Below, piece after piece: positions 20,341 through 29,753 of a stretch of DNA of 64,000 bases. Both the position numbers and the translations under genes were made by a program. This DNA is from Francisella orientalis FNO12 (GTDB taxonomy: Bacteria; Pseudomonadota; Gammaproteobacteria; Francisellales; Francisellaceae), in assembly GCF_001042525.2 (NCBI RefSeq), contig NZ_CP011921.2, positions 806,001-870,000 of the forward strand, given 5' to 3'. The number at the start of each line of letters is the position of its first letter. The stretch's first letter is position 1. Under the pieces are notes generated by a model. That model was not told the origin of the DNA. It searched no databases and saw nothing but the letters and a program-made list of their open reading frames with translations.

Positions 20341-21882
20341 ATGATTACTAAAAAGCATAATGTAGTTGTAGTTGGCGGAGGATTAGCTGGTATAGTAGCT
20401 ACTATTGAGTTAGCTGAGCATGGATTAAATGTGGCTTTGATTTTTGATCAAAAATTAAGCCATAGCGCAAGCTCGTATGCTCAAGGTGGAATCGCAGCAA
20501 TAGTTTCTCAAGAAGATACTATACAATCACATGTAAACGATACATATATAGCTAGTGGTAAGATTGCAAATCTTGATAGTATTACAAAAGTAGTGACAGA
20601 ATCTAATTCTGCAATTTCGTGGTTAGAAGAGCATGGCGTAGAGTTTGATAGAAAATCAGATGGTGAATATAGTTTACATTTAGAGGGAGGACACTCTTTA
20701 GCAAGAATTTTGCATATCAAAGACTATACTGGTCGAGCTGTTATTACTAAGTTGTACGAAAATCTTGATAGATTAAAAAATATCACTATATATGCCGAAC
20801 ATAATGTTATTGAATTAATAAAAAAAGATAATAAATGTATAGGTTTATATACTCATAACGTAAATCATAATGTGACTAAGTTTATTTCAAAGAAAGTAAT
20901 ATTAGCATCGGGAGGTGCTTCAGGACTATATAAATATGTAACTAACGCAACTGCCGGCACTGGAAGCTCTATGATAATGGCTTATGATATTGGTTGTGAG
21001 CTTGAGAATTTAGAATTTACACAATTTCATCCAACGTGTTTTTTTGCTCGAAATGGAGATCCTGTATTAATATCAGAGGCTATTCGTGGTAGTGGAGCAG
21101 TACTAGAAACTGAGAAGGGCTTACGAATAATGAAGTCAGTCCATGAAAGACAAGATCTAGCCCCTAGAGATATTGTTGCACGACAAATATACATAAATAT
21201 GCAAGCTGGAAGAGATATTTATCTAAATGCTACCCACTTGAGTTCTAGTCAATGGCAAGAAAATTTTCCGTACATATATCAGAAGTTATTAGATAATAAT
21301 ATTGATCCTACAAATGATAGAATCCCAATATCTCCAGCAGCACACTATAGTTGTGGGGGGATTGGTGTAGATAAATATTCTCAAACAAATATCGATGGAC
21401 TTTATGCGGTTGGTGAGGTTTCTTGTACTGGTCTTCACGGAGCAAATAGGCTTGCGAGCAATTCACTATTAGAGTGTATTGTGTATGCACTTGCAGCGAG
21501 TAAACATATTTCAATAAATATAAAAGATACTTATCTAGAAGACAATCAACAGTTAAAATTAGTTGAATCTAATTATGATTATACAAAACAAATAACTTAT
21601 ATACGTCGGTTAATGTGGGATAGTGTTGGATTAGTCAGAAAGCAAAACGAGTTAATAAATGTTTATAAAGAGCTAGAAGTATTAGAAAAATCTATTGCCC
21701 ATAATCATGATTTAGAAAATTACGACCTAAAATTAGAGGCATATCGTAAAGTACTCAAGTTAGCTAAGCTCTCTGTAGAACAAACAATAAGTAGAAAATA
21801 TAGTGTAGGAAGCCATTTCTTAGAGTGTAATATTAATTACTCTAATAATATAGTTCTTGGAATAGCACTAGCTATAAATTAA
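20341..21882 (+). CDS. nadB: L-aspartate oxidase
   Basis: NadB oxidises aspartate to iminoaspartate using FAD. The 513-residue protein begins with the dinucleotide fold VVVGGGLAGIVATIELAEHG (residues 9-28). It has SSYAQGGIAA (near 42-52), the HPTCF motif, and the substrate-binding PISPAAHYSCGGIGVD (near 326-341), followed by GLYAVGEVSCTGLHGANRLASNSLLE. These are the standard succinate-dehydrogenase-flavoprotein-family features of NadB. It starts 3 bp after nadC, completing a nadA-nadC-nadB operon. Confidence 0.96.
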   Translation: MITKKHNVVVVGGGLAGIVATIELAEHGLNVALIFDQKLSHSASSYAQGGIAAIVSQEDTIQSHVNDTYIASGKIANLDSITKVVTESNSAISWLEEHGVEFDRKSDGEYSLHLEGGHSLARILHIKDYTGRAVITKLYENLDRLKNITIYAEHNVIELIKKDNKCIGLYTHNVNHNVTKFISKKVILASGGASGLYKYVTNATAGTGSSMIMAYDIGCELENLEFTQFHPTCFFARNGDPVLISEAIRGSGAVLETEKGLRIMKSVHERQDLAPRDIVARQIYINMQAGRDIYLNATHLSSSQWQENFPYIYQKLLDNNIDPTNDRIPISPAAHYSCGGIGVDKYSQTNIDGLYAVGEVSCTGLHGANRLASNSLLECIVYALAASKHISINIKDTYLEDNQQLKLVESNYDYTKQITYIRRLMWDSVGLVRKQNELINVYKELEVLEKSIAHNHDLENYDLKLEAYRKVLKLAKLSVEQTISRKYSVGSHFLECNINYSNNIVLGIALAIN

Positions 21883-21937
21883 TTACAAACGATAAAATTT
21901 AGTAGATTATTACTAATAATACAGTATCTTATTTAAA

Positions 21938-23548
21938 TTATTTCTTATTCATTTTCCATAGTAGGCTACTAATGTAAGCTCGTCTATTTTCTTTACAAGC
22001 CACCATTAGCAATTTAGTAATTTTTAGACTATGTGCATCAGAAAATAAAATAATCAGCATTTCTCTAATATAGTTAGTATCTAAAGTAATGTAGTTATCC
22101 GTACCGATACCTAGTTTGATACCTTTTTTCTCCCACCAGCTGAAAGGGTGGTCTTTGTAGTCTGGAATAGCTGTAGTTAATTTGAGATTAGAAGAAGGAA
22201 GACCAACAACGCCAATATTTTTACTGATAATTCTATTTAGAACATCATGTTGATATCTTTCTATTTCAATAGCTGTATGGAATTTTATTTTTGTAAATTC
22301 TAAAATTTCATCAGAATTTAGTTTTACTCCATTTATAATTTTATCTCTAATTGAGGAGTTATTTTCATTCCAATGAATTTCTTGTATCTCTCGATATTCC
22401 ATAGATTTGTTATCAAGGGGCTGAGAGTTTTGATTAAGTTTTAAAACCTTTTGTAGTAATCTTTGAAAGTAATAGTTTGGATTGATACCTATTGATAGGC
22501 CATGCTCTAGCGTATCAATATTCCAAATATTTAGAGCATTATCAACTGCTTGAACGCCTTTTTTTAGTGTATAGAAAGTCTCTCCGTGGTGCGAGCGAAT
22601 TTTAAAACCATAATATTGCAGTTTTCTAATTCCTTGTTTTAATGTTTCAAAATGGGCTTTTTTGTAGATATTTTTTTCATCACCAACAGTATCTATATCT
22701 TTCATTACATTCTGTAGAAATGGATACTTTTCTAATATATCGATTAGACAGTTTACTTGGTATTCAAAACTTTCTTTTTTTATTTTAAACTTTGTAGCAT
22801 CAAAAAAATTAGCTTCTTTTCTAAATGATGGAGAAAGCACATAACCAAAATCTGGATATTCTTTTTTGAATTTTTCAAAGCCTTCATAAAGTCCAAGAAC
22901 TACATCCTCTTCTGTTGCTAAATCCTCATTTAAAATTGCTTCTTTTTCATCACTTGTAGAGCGTGATAGTGTGAATTTAAGCCTAATACTTCCAACATTA
23001 TATTTATGATATAGTTCACTAGCCATGTGATAAGCAGCATCTATATGATCTTGTTTTGTATTGAGAATAATTTTTGCAAGATATAAAAGATCTAGATATC
23101 TTGAGAATTTTTCACCATCTTTTAAAACTATAAGTTTTTCAACATCTTCTACAGAGTTTATTGGTAGTGCATTTTCGCCATAGATATTTACTATTTTTTG
23201 GCTATAGATATTACCATTTTTACCATCTAAAAGTTTCTTGAGGCGTGGGTAAATAAACTCTGCTGAGAGAGAGCCTGTTAGGTGAATATGTTCTTCATGA
23301 TATTTAAGTGGGAAACTCTTTAAAAAGCCATAAAATGCTATACCAATTGGGTGATTTAGTAAGTCTTCTATATCTAGCTCATCATTATTAAATAATTTGA
23401 GTTTTTTTATGAAATCTTGAAGGCATTGCGATTCATGTTCATCTAGATTCCCATAACTTAGTAATTCAAGAGAGTTAAATATTGATAAACCATTTGTTTC
23501 AATAATTATTTTATTTAACTTTTTATTTAGAGAGTTAATTTCAGACAT
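21938..23548 (-). CDS. Adenosine/AMP deaminase-like metal-dependent hydrolase
   Basis: This is a 536-residue protein of the adenosine-deaminase superfamily. Metal- and substrate-site motifs are visible: EEHIHLTGSLSAEF (H-x-H, near 80-93), RSHHGETF (near 322), TLEHGLSIG (near 346), and KLGIGTDNYITLD near the C-terminus (the catalytic aspartate). The length is greater than the usual ~330-residue adenosine deaminase and the middle part is not recognised, so the substrate (adenosine, AMP or another amino-purine) is uncertain. It converges on nadB and its upstream region holds a triple 30-bp repeat. Confidence 0.7.
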   Translation of the reverse strand: MSEINSLNKKLNKIIIETNGLSIFNSLELLSYGNLDEHESQCLQDFIKKLKLFNNDELDIEDLLNHPIGIAFYGFLKSFPLKYHEEHIHLTGSLSAEFIYPRLKKLLDGKNGNIYSQKIVNIYGENALPINSVEDVEKLIVLKDGEKFSRYLDLLYLAKIILNTKQDHIDAAYHMASELYHKYNVGSIRLKFTLSRSTSDEKEAILNEDLATEEDVVLGLYEGFEKFKKEYPDFGYVLSPSFRKEANFFDATKFKIKKESFEYQVNCLIDILEKYPFLQNVMKDIDTVGDEKNIYKKAHFETLKQGIRKLQYYGFKIRSHHGETFYTLKKGVQAVDNALNIWNIDTLEHGLSIGINPNYYFQRLLQKVLKLNQNSQPLDNKSMEYREIQEIHWNENNSSIRDKIINGVKLNSDEILEFTKIKFHTAIEIERYQHDVLNRIISKNIGVVGLPSSNLKLTTAIPDYKDHPFSWWEKKGIKLGIGTDNYITLDTNYIREMLIILFSDAHSLKITKLLMVACKENRRAYISSLLWKMNKK

Positions 23549-23588
23549 TGATTTAATTAGTTAAAATCTTTTTTAATCGTGTAATTAT

Positions 23589-23675
23589 AAAGTTATTTTT
23601 ATCTATGATAAAGTATATAAAGTTATTTTTATCTATGATAAAGTATATAAAGTTATTTTTATCTATGATAAAGTA
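23589..23675. repeat. Three tandem copies of a 30-bp unit
   Basis: The unit begins aaagttatttttatctatga and continues taaagtatat. Copies run at 23589-23618, 23619-23648 and 23649 to about 23675, the last one diverging after its first 26 bases. The copies are identical over their shared length. They sit between the divergent adenosine-deaminase-like gene (minus) and the cupin gene (plus). Each unit contains TATGAT, a -10-like hexamer, so copy number could alter the strength or number of promoters. This reads as a VNTR, not a CRISPR, because there are no spacers. Confidence 0.85.
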
Positions 23676-23712
23676 GAATTATTAGCAGTGTAGCTTGAGT
23701 GGAGTTAGAAAA

Positions 23713-24027
23713 ATGAAAATAAATTTAAAAGATATCAACCTTGAAGTATTTAAGCCAGGAATTTCTAAAAAGTTATTAGCTAAAGATGATTCAAGAAACT
23801 TTCAAATAGATTTTATTAGATTAGAGCCAAATGCAAAATTAAGCCAACATAGTCATCCAGATGTTGAATGGGTATATGTTATAGAGGGTTCTATGTGTGA
23901 TGAAAGTGGAGAGTTCAGCAAGGGTGATTTTTTTATCAATCCTATTAACTCACAACACTCCGTTGTTTCAGGAGCTAATGGTTGTGATATTTTATGTTGT
24001 TGGTGTGGCGAAATTAAAGATTGTTAA
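23713..24027 (+). CDS. Small cupin-domain protein
   Basis: The protein of about 104 residues is a single cupin barrel: LEPNAKLSQHSHPDVEWVYVIEGSM carries the first metal motif (H-x-H...E) and GDFFINPINSQHSVVSGANGC the second. I start it at ATG 23713 because GGAGTTAG lies just upstream; an earlier TTG at 23695 is in frame but poorly placed. The molecular role is unknown, as cupins include enzymes and small-molecule binders. Its end overlaps the end of the convergent cmk gene by 14 bp. Confidence 0.75.
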   Translation: MKINLKDINLEVFKPGISKKLLAKDDSRNFQIDFIRLEPNAKLSQHSHPDVEWVYVIEGSMCDESGEFSKGDFFINPINSQHSVVSGANGCDILCCWCGEIKDC

Positions 24028-24688
24028 TATGATTTAAAACTTTTTGGAAAACTTCTTCGATAGATAGGTTGCTGGTATCAACTAAAATAGCATCAGCAGC
24101 AGGCTTCAAAGGAGCTACTTTTCTATTTCTGTCTTGTAAATCTCTTTGCTCGATATCATTTTTGATTTTAGCAAAATCAGGGTTTTCACCTTTTGTTAGT
24201 AACTCATCATATCTTCTTTGGGCTCTAACTTCTGAGCTAGCATCTAAGAAGAATTTGTATTTAGCATCAGGGAAAACAACTGTACCCATATCTCTACCAT
24301 CTGCTACAAGTCCAGCGTCAGTTGCAAAAGAGAGCATTTTATCATGTAACATTTGGCGTACTTTTGGATATGCAGAAGTTTTTGATGCTAGCATACCAGT
24401 TTGTTCGGTACGGATAGCTTTAGTCACATTAGCATTATTTAGAAGGACTATTATAGAATCATTTTTGACTTTAAACGATATGTCTAGTGATTCAAGCTTA
24501 CTACAAACATCATTTTCACTATCTAGATTAGCACCAGCATTATAGCAGTGTAATGCCGCTATTCTATATATTGCGCCACTATCCAAAAGCTTATAGTCAA
24601 AGTACTTTGCTAATTTTTTTGATAATGTTCCTTTACCGACACCACTTAGTCCATCTACAGTTATTATCTTAGAGTTGTTCATTCTCAA
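24014..24688 (-). CDS. cmk: Cytidylate kinase
   Basis: Cmk phosphorylates CMP and dCMP. The 224-residue protein shows the P-loop TVDGLSGVGKGTLSKKLAKYF (near residues 10-30), LLDSGAIYRIAALH (near 34-47), VADGRDMGTVVFPDA (near 128-142) and the lid region RRYDELLTKGENPDFAKIKNDIEQRDLQD. These are the family's characteristic blocks. The start overlaps the end of serC by 20 bp, giving a serC-cmk transcription unit on the minus strand. M1 and M3 are both plausible starts. Confidence 0.95.
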   Translation of the reverse strand: MRMNNSKIITVDGLSGVGKGTLSKKLAKYFDYKLLDSGAIYRIAALHCYNAGANLDSENDVCSKLESLDISFKVKNDSIIVLLNNANVTKAIRTEQTGMLASKTSAYPKVRQMLHDKMLSFATDAGLVADGRDMGTVVFPDAKYKFFLDASSEVRAQRRYDELLTKGENPDFAKIKNDIEQRDLQDRNRKVAPLKPAADAILVDTSNLSIEEVFQKVLNHINNL

Positions 24689-25721
24689 AGCCTTGCATAA
24701 ATTGTACTAATTTTTCAACATCTTCTAGACTAACAGCATTATAAAGACTAGCTCTACAGCCACCGACACTTCGATGTCCTTTTAAGCCATAAAAACCAGC
24801 TTTACTAGCTTCACTTAGAAATTTATCAGTTAGTTCCTCATTTGATAAATGGAATATGACATTCATGTTAGAACGATATTCTAGCTTGATATCATTTTTG
24901 AAAATTTTTGAATTATCAATAGCTGAGTAGAGTAGATTTGCTTTTTGGTTACTAAAAGTTTCTACATTTTTCAAATTTTCAAATTTGTTAATTAAATATT
25001 CTAGTGTCAACTCGAAAGTAACCCATGAGATAACAGAAGGAGTGTTGTAAACGGAATTTGATTTTTTGGTAACTAGATAGTCAAATACCACTGGAATATT
25101 ATCCTTGGCGTTGATTAAAGAATCTTTGACTATAACTATAGTCAAACCAGGTATACCAGCATTTTTCTGCGCACCAGCATATATCAAACCGTAATCACTA
25201 ATATTGATAGGCTTTGATAGAAAGCTTGAGGACATATCGCAGACTATCTCAGTGTTGCAAGATTTGGCAAGTTTGTTAATCTGAAAACCATCTACTGTCT
25301 CATTATCTGTGTAATATATATAGTCGTATGTGTAAGCTTGGAAACTTTGAGCAATATTATCATCATATTTCACAGCATCTACAGACGTAAATTTAGCAGC
25401 TTCTTGAGCAGCTTTTTCTGACCATTGCCCACTACATACATATAATGCTCTATCATACTTATCCGCTAAATTCATAGGTATAGCAGCAAATTGTGCCGTA
25501 GCACCGGCTTGCATTAGAAGCACAGGGTAGTTATCCGGAATGTTAAGTAAACTTCTCAGATTTTTTTGAATAGAGGCATGTACTTCATCAAAAACTTTAT
25601 CACGATGTGAAATAGATAATAAAGATACGCCTGTATTTTTATAATCAACCATCATTTGTTGTAACTGTTTTATTATAGATGTAGGCACAACAGCAGGGCC
25701 CGCACAAAAATTAATTTTCAT
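24669..25721 (-). CDS. serC: Phosphoserine aminotransferase
   Basis: SerC is a PLP enzyme of serine (and pyridoxal) biosynthesis. The 350-residue protein has the N-terminal INFCAGPAVVPTSI, the SISHRDKVFDEVH block (near 37-49), the PLP-lysine motif IYAGAQKNAGIPGLTIVIV (near 179-197) and the C-terminal GLKGHRSVGGCRASLYNAV. All are canonical. It precedes cmk, overlapping it, and stands 80 bp from hemF on the same strand. That gap probably holds a promoter. Confidence 0.95.
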   Translation of the reverse strand: MKINFCAGPAVVPTSIIKQLQQMMVDYKNTGVSLLSISHRDKVFDEVHASIQKNLRSLLNIPDNYPVLLMQAGATAQFAAIPMNLADKYDRALYVCSGQWSEKAAQEAAKFTSVDAVKYDDNIAQSFQAYTYDYIYYTDNETVDGFQINKLAKSCNTEIVCDMSSSFLSKPINISDYGLIYAGAQKNAGIPGLTIVIVKDSLINAKDNIPVVFDYLVTKKSNSVYNTPSVISWVTFELTLEYLINKFENLKNVETFSNQKANLLYSAIDNSKIFKNDIKLEYRSNMNVIFHLSNEELTDKFLSEASKAGFYGLKGHRSVGGCRASLYNAVSLEDVEKLVQFMQGFENEQL

Positions 25722-25802
25722 AATCTAAACAAACCTCTAATAATTTGAGCTTATTGTAACATAATTATTTTTACATAAATGATATGTTTTTAGTTGTAAA
25801 CA

Positions 25803-26729
25803 CTATTTAATCCAATCTCTCGGCTTTATATATTCATATACTTTTTCTTCTTCAGAACCAGGCTCAGGTTGCCAATTATACTTCCAAGTAGCCATAGGTG
25901 GCATTGATGATAGTATTGATTCTGTGCGTCCACCACTTTGAAGGCCAAATATAGTACCTCTATCGAAGACTAGATTAAATTCGACATATCTACCACGACG
26001 GTAAAGTTGAAAATCTTTATGCTTTTGTGAATATTCGATATTTTTTCTTTTTTCTACTATTGGTATATAAGCATCTAAGTATGAATTTGCACAATCAGTC
26101 ACAAATTTGAAACATTCATCAAAAGATTTGTCATTTAAATCATCAAAAAATAACCCTCCAACGCCTCTACATTCATCACGATGTTTGAGATAAAAGTATT
26201 CATCACACCATTTTTTGAAACTAGGATAGTAGCTAGCATCATGTTTATCGCAAATATTTTTTGCAGTTTGGTGCCAATGAATAGCATCTTCCTCAAAAGG
26301 GTAATATGGAGTCAAATCAAAACCACCACCAAACCACCATATATGATTATCTGTATCTGCACCAGCAACAAAGATTCTAAAGTTAGCATGAGATGTTGGC
26401 ACAAAAGGATTGCGAGGATGAATAACTAGTGAAACACCCGTCGCAATAAATGATTTACCAGCAAGTTCTTGTTTCATTACTGTAGCTGATGGTGGTAAAG
26501 CATCTCCGTGAACTCTAGAGAATGCAACGACGCCTTTTTCAAAGATTTCACCACCCTCTATAATCATAGAATTACCATAGCCTTTGAGTTTTTGTTCAGG
26601 AGTATCTGGCTTTTGCCATTTATCACTAATGAATTTAGCCGAGCTAGTCTCAGATTGCTCAAGAGTAGATGTGATTTTTTGTTGTAGTTGAGTTAAAAAG
26701 TTCTCAAATTGTGTGATTTTTTCTTGCAT
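25803..26729 (-). CDS. hemF: Oxygen-dependent coproporphyrinogen III oxidase
   Basis: HemF performs the two oxidative decarboxylations that turn coproporphyrinogen III into protoporphyrinogen IX. The 308-residue protein carries [15 protein letters not shown] (near 69-84), [19 protein letters not shown] (near 101-119), [14 protein letters not shown] (near 130-143) and the signature [34 protein letters not shown] near 240-273. The length and motif order are those of the aerobic enzyme, not the radical-SAM HemN. Confidence 0.96.
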   Translation of the reverse strand: MQEKITQFENFLTQLQQKITSTLEQSETSSAKFISDKWQKPDTPEQKLKGYGNSMIIEGGEIFEKGVVAFSRVHGDALPPSATVMKQELAGKSFIATGVSLVIHPRNPFVPTSHANFRIFVAGADTDNHIWWFGGGFDLTPYYPFEEDAIHWHQTAKNICDKHDASYYPSFKKWCDEYFYLKHRDECRGVGGLFFDDLNDKSFDECFKFVTDCANSYLDAYIPIVEKRKNIEYSQKHKDFQLYRRGRYVEFNLVFDRGTIFGLQSGGRTESILSSMPPMATWKYNWQPEPGSEEEKVYEYIKPRDWIK

Positions 26730-26861
26730 AAGAAGTTATAGCCTTTTATGTTGAGAATTTATATCTTAAAAGAAATATTTAAGTATATGTTATTTTAACA
26801 GTAGGAGTATAAAATTGCTTGTAAAAAAATGATTTGAATTTTGATTGTTTAGTATAAGAAG

Positions 26862-27854
26862 TCAAATTTTACTTTTTGCTTTTTTACGAGCTATTTCTTT
26901 TGCTTGTTGTTTTCGTTGTTTATTTAAATTTGCTAGTTTTTTGGCATCATCACCAACATGTGAAAATCCTCTTTCAGCAGCTAGTTGAGATTGTTTTTCA
27001 CGTTCTGCAAAGCGTGCTTTTTGCTCTTCTGTAACTTTATCATAACAATGATGACAGCTTATACCTTTGACATACTCTAGGCGTTTTTTGTCCTCTTCGG
27101 TGATAGGCATACGACAAGCAAAGCATTGATCATAGCTACCTTTCTCAAGATCATGATTTACAGCTACTCTTGAGTCAAATACAAAACATTCACCTTCCCA
27201 CATGGATTCTTCTTTTGGTACTTCTTCTAGATATTTTAAGATACCACCTTTTAGGTGATAAACCTCATCAAAACCTTTAGCTTTCATTAAAGATGTAGAT
27301 TTTTCACATCTAATACCGCCAGTACAAAACATGGCTACTTTTTTGTGCTTTTTAGGGTCTAAGTTTTTGTCGACATATTCCGGAAACTCTCTAAAAGTCT
27401 CTGTACTTGGATTGATAGCATTTTTGAATGTACCTATTTCGATCTCATAATCATTACGAGTATCTACAAGTATAGTTTCTGGATCTGATATGAGAGCATT
27501 CCAATCTTTAGGCTCTACATACTTTCCACAGACTTTATTTGGATCAATCTCTTCGACACCAAGAGTTACAATCTCTTTTTTAAGTTTTACTTTTGAACGA
27601 TAGAAAGGCATTTCTTGATGATAAGACTCTTTGTAGTCAATATCAGCTAGTCTAGAGTCAGATTTTAGATATGCTAATAAAGTATCTACACCTTCACGAG
27701 ATCCTGCTACTGTACCATTAATACCTTCATTAGCGAGAAGTAGTGTACCTTTGACATTATTTTTTATCATAGTATCAAGCAGAGGCTGGCGCATAGCTTC
27801 ATAATCTTCAAGTGTTACAAATTTGTACATTGCGCAAACAACTATTTGTGACAT
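26862..27854 (-). CDS. trhO: tRNA uridine 34 hydroxylase (rhodanese-domain TrhO)
   Basis: The 330-residue protein has the N-terminal acylphosphatase-like part ([23 protein letters not shown]), a rhodanese domain with the active-site loop [16 protein letters not shown] near residues 177-192, and a C-terminal zinc-like cysteine group ([18 protein letters not shown]). This order is that of YceA/TrhO, which hydroxylates U34 of some tRNAs using oxygen. The final stretch is Lys/Arg-rich and may contact RNA. It stands alone on the minus strand. Confidence 0.9.
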   Translation of the reverse strand: MSQIVVCAMYKFVTLEDYEAMRQPLLDTMIKNNVKGTLLLANEGINGTVAGSREGVDTLLAYLKSDSRLADIDYKESYHQEMPFYRSKVKLKKEIVTLGVEEIDPNKVCGKYVEPKDWNALISDPETILVDTRNDYEIEIGTFKNAINPSTETFREFPEYVDKNLDPKKHKKVAMFCTGGIRCEKSTSLMKAKGFDEVYHLKGGILKYLEEVPKEESMWEGECFVFDSRVAVNHDLEKGSYDQCFACRMPITEEDKKRLEYVKGISCHHCYDKVTEEQKARFAEREKQSQLAAERGFSHVGDDAKKLANLNKQRKQQAKEIARKKAKSKI

Positions 27855-27942
27855 ATTTATTCCTAGAAATTCATAATTAATATAATTAAAGATTTGCTAT
27901 TATAACAAATATTACAATTTTTGTTAGAATGAGTTAATAATT

Positions 27943-28452
27943 GTGTCATCTCATAAATATAGTATTTGGCTAATACCAGCACAGAAATATCTCTTAGTTC
28001 TAGCTAGATGTATCAACTATAATTCTTATATTGCTAGGCAACCATCATTTATACCTCATTTAACATTATTTAGCTTTGCTAAAAATATTGTTGAAGATTT
28101 TGGGTATTGGGCAAGCCAGCTTGATTATGAGAATATCTCATTAGATATTGATAGTATAGCTATAGGTAGAGATTCTTATTTTATGAATTATTATCTCAAG
28201 TTATCAAAAACTATACAGCTAGATAATCTTTTTGCTAGAGTAAGAAAATTAGATATAGAAAGTGAGTATAATTTAGATCCTCATGTTAGCTTAGTGTATG
28301 GTGCTACTAATCATGACAAGCTTTTGGAATATCAATTTTCTAAAAAAATCATCTTTGACAAAATAGCCATAATCAAATATCTCCCAGCAGATACTACAAC
28401 AACAGTCATGAGTTTTGAGATAGTTAAATCATATAAACTCTTAAATTTGTAG
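27943..28452 (+). CDS. 2H-phosphoesterase-like protein
   Basis: This 169-residue protein begins with GTG and has two H-h-[ST]-h motifs that define the 2H phosphoesterase superfamily: FIPHLTLFSF (near residue 38) and LDPHVSLVYG (near residue 113), about 75 residues apart as expected. The motifs suggest cleavage of 2',5'- or cyclic 2',3'-phosphate bonds in RNA-derived molecules. The overall match to cyclic phosphodiesterases (start SIWLIP) is reasonable. The physiological substrate is not known. Confidence 0.7.
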   Translation: MSSHKYSIWLIPAQKYLLVLARCINYNSYIARQPSFIPHLTLFSFAKNIVEDFGYWASQLDYENISLDIDSIAIGRDSYFMNYYLKLSKTIQLDNLFARVRKLDIESEYNLDPHVSLVYGATNHDKLLEYQFSKKIIFDKIAIIKYLPADTTTTVMSFEIVKSYKLLNL

Positions 28453-28523
28453 TTTAATAGTTTTACTTTATGATTAGATGTTTTATTATTTTGAGACTAT
28501 TTTATTATATTTAATCGTTTTTT

Positions 28524-29390
28524 ATGTTTTTTAAAAATCTTACTGCATTCAAAATTACTGATATTAATATAGATATTTTTGAAGATTCGATGAATAAGCT
28601 CGCATTTATTCCTTGTAGTAATTCTCAGAAGTCTTCGAGAGGTTTTACAAATCCATTTATAAAAGATGAACAATGCCTTTTTAAGTTTAATCATTTAGCT
28701 GTATTTTGTTTACTTACTGAAGAAAAGATTCTTCCTGCTCAAGTTATCAACCAACAAGCACAAGAATATATTCAAGAGTTAGAGCTTGCTAGATATGTAA
28801 GTAAAAAAGAAAAAACACAAATAAAAGAAGATATGGAGCAAAAGCTACTACCTCTAGCATTTAGTAAGTTTAGAAAGGTTCATGGCTATTTGGATCTGAC
28901 TAATAATTATCTAATAATTGATAGTGTTTTAGAAAAGCAGATTACAGAAGTTTTAGATCTATTACATAGATGTGAAGCAAGGTTTGAGCCTGTCATCAAA
29001 GAAGAGACAGATATTCTAACAGAATGGCTTGTCGAAGATACTTATCCAGTAGATATTGAAATAGCAGAAAAATGTAAGCTAACAAGTGCTATAGGAGATA
29101 GTATGGCAAATATCTCATGTCAAGGTAGTTCGATGTTGAATGATAATATCAAATCATTTATTGATAGTGGAGGGTACATTACAGAGCTAGCTATAACTTG
29201 GAAAGAGCAGCTTGCTATGACAGCAAATACTAAGCTACAGTTCAAAAGTATCAAATTCTTAGATGGTATAAAAGATCTAAATAAAGAAGATAATGTTGGT
29301 CATGAAGTTGATTTATTGCTAATGGCAGATATTTTTGCTGAGCTTATTACAGCTATGCAAAGTTGGATCAAAGAAGATGAGAGTTTGTAA
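28524..29390 (+). CDS. rdgC: Recombination-associated protein RdgC
   Basis: RdgC is a ring-shaped DNA-binding protein that limits RecA access to DNA. The 288-residue protein begins MFFKNLTAFKI, carries FIPCSNSQKSSRGFTNPF (near residues 29-46), FCLLTEEKILPAQVINQQ (near 61-78) and LLPLAFSKFRKVHGYLDL (near 111-128), matching the RdgC order. It is intact and is the last core gene before the decayed secretion block, so it is one plausible boundary of the island. Confidence 0.9.
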   Translation: MFFKNLTAFKITDINIDIFEDSMNKLAFIPCSNSQKSSRGFTNPFIKDEQCLFKFNHLAVFCLLTEEKILPAQVINQQAQEYIQELELARYVSKKEKTQIKEDMEQKLLPLAFSKFRKVHGYLDLTNNYLIIDSVLEKQITEVLDLLHRCEARFEPVIKEETDILTEWLVEDTYPVDIEIAEKCKLTSAIGDSMANISCQGSSMLNDNIKSFIDSGGYITELAITWKEQLAMTANTKLQFKSIKFLDGIKDLNKEDNVGHEVDLLLMADIFAELITAMQSWIKEDESL

Positions 29391-29392
29391 AT

Positions 29393-29647
29393 ATGACATT
29401 AAATGATAATCAATTAAAAGCATAAGAATATGGTCTAGCACATCACCTGAGTTTAAAAGAAGGGTGCAAAATTTTTTTAGAAAAAGATTTTTTGAAAGTT
29501 CAGCTGACTGAAAATGACGCTACGATAGAAAAAATATTCAAATATGATAATACTAAAGCAGGCTTAGTAGCATTGCTAAAAAGTGATGAAGTGAAAAATT
29601 TATTAGGTTTTGATTTTTCAAATTTGATATCGATTATGTGTATTTGA
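29393..29647 (+). pseudogene. Short gene remnant after rdgC, unknown function
   Basis: An ATG 3 bp after the rdgC stop opens a frame of ten codons (MTLNDNQLKA) that meets TAA at 29423. The same frame then continues open for 74 codons (EYGLAHHLSLKEGCKIFLEK... to LISIMCI) and ends at 29645-29647. The composition of the downstream part looks protein-coding. I recognise no family. A single point mutation of the TAA codon (for instance from CAA) would reopen it. Confidence 0.45.
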
Positions 29648-29753
29648 TAACCATAGTTAATTTTGAATTAAAGTTGAAAAAATAACACTAGCTCTTGATG
29701 TTATTTTTAGTTATCATTTTTGTTAGATTCTTTTAAAAAATGTAAACTTAGTT

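Noticed and set aside
21899-21916. TTAGTA-GATTAT-TACTAA hairpin between nadB and the deaminase-like gene as a terminator
   Set aside because: The six-base stem is almost all A/T, with no T-run directly after it; too weak to support.
23589-23675. Short tandem repeats as a CRISPR array
   Set aside because: Units are contiguous with no spacers and no cas genes are in the window.
23695-23712. TTG start extending the cupin protein
   Set aside because: The ATG at 23713 has a GGAG-type site at proper distance; the TTG has none.
24069-24545. Plus-strand frame inside cmk
   Set aside because: Antisense to a canonical gene; no start signal or family match.
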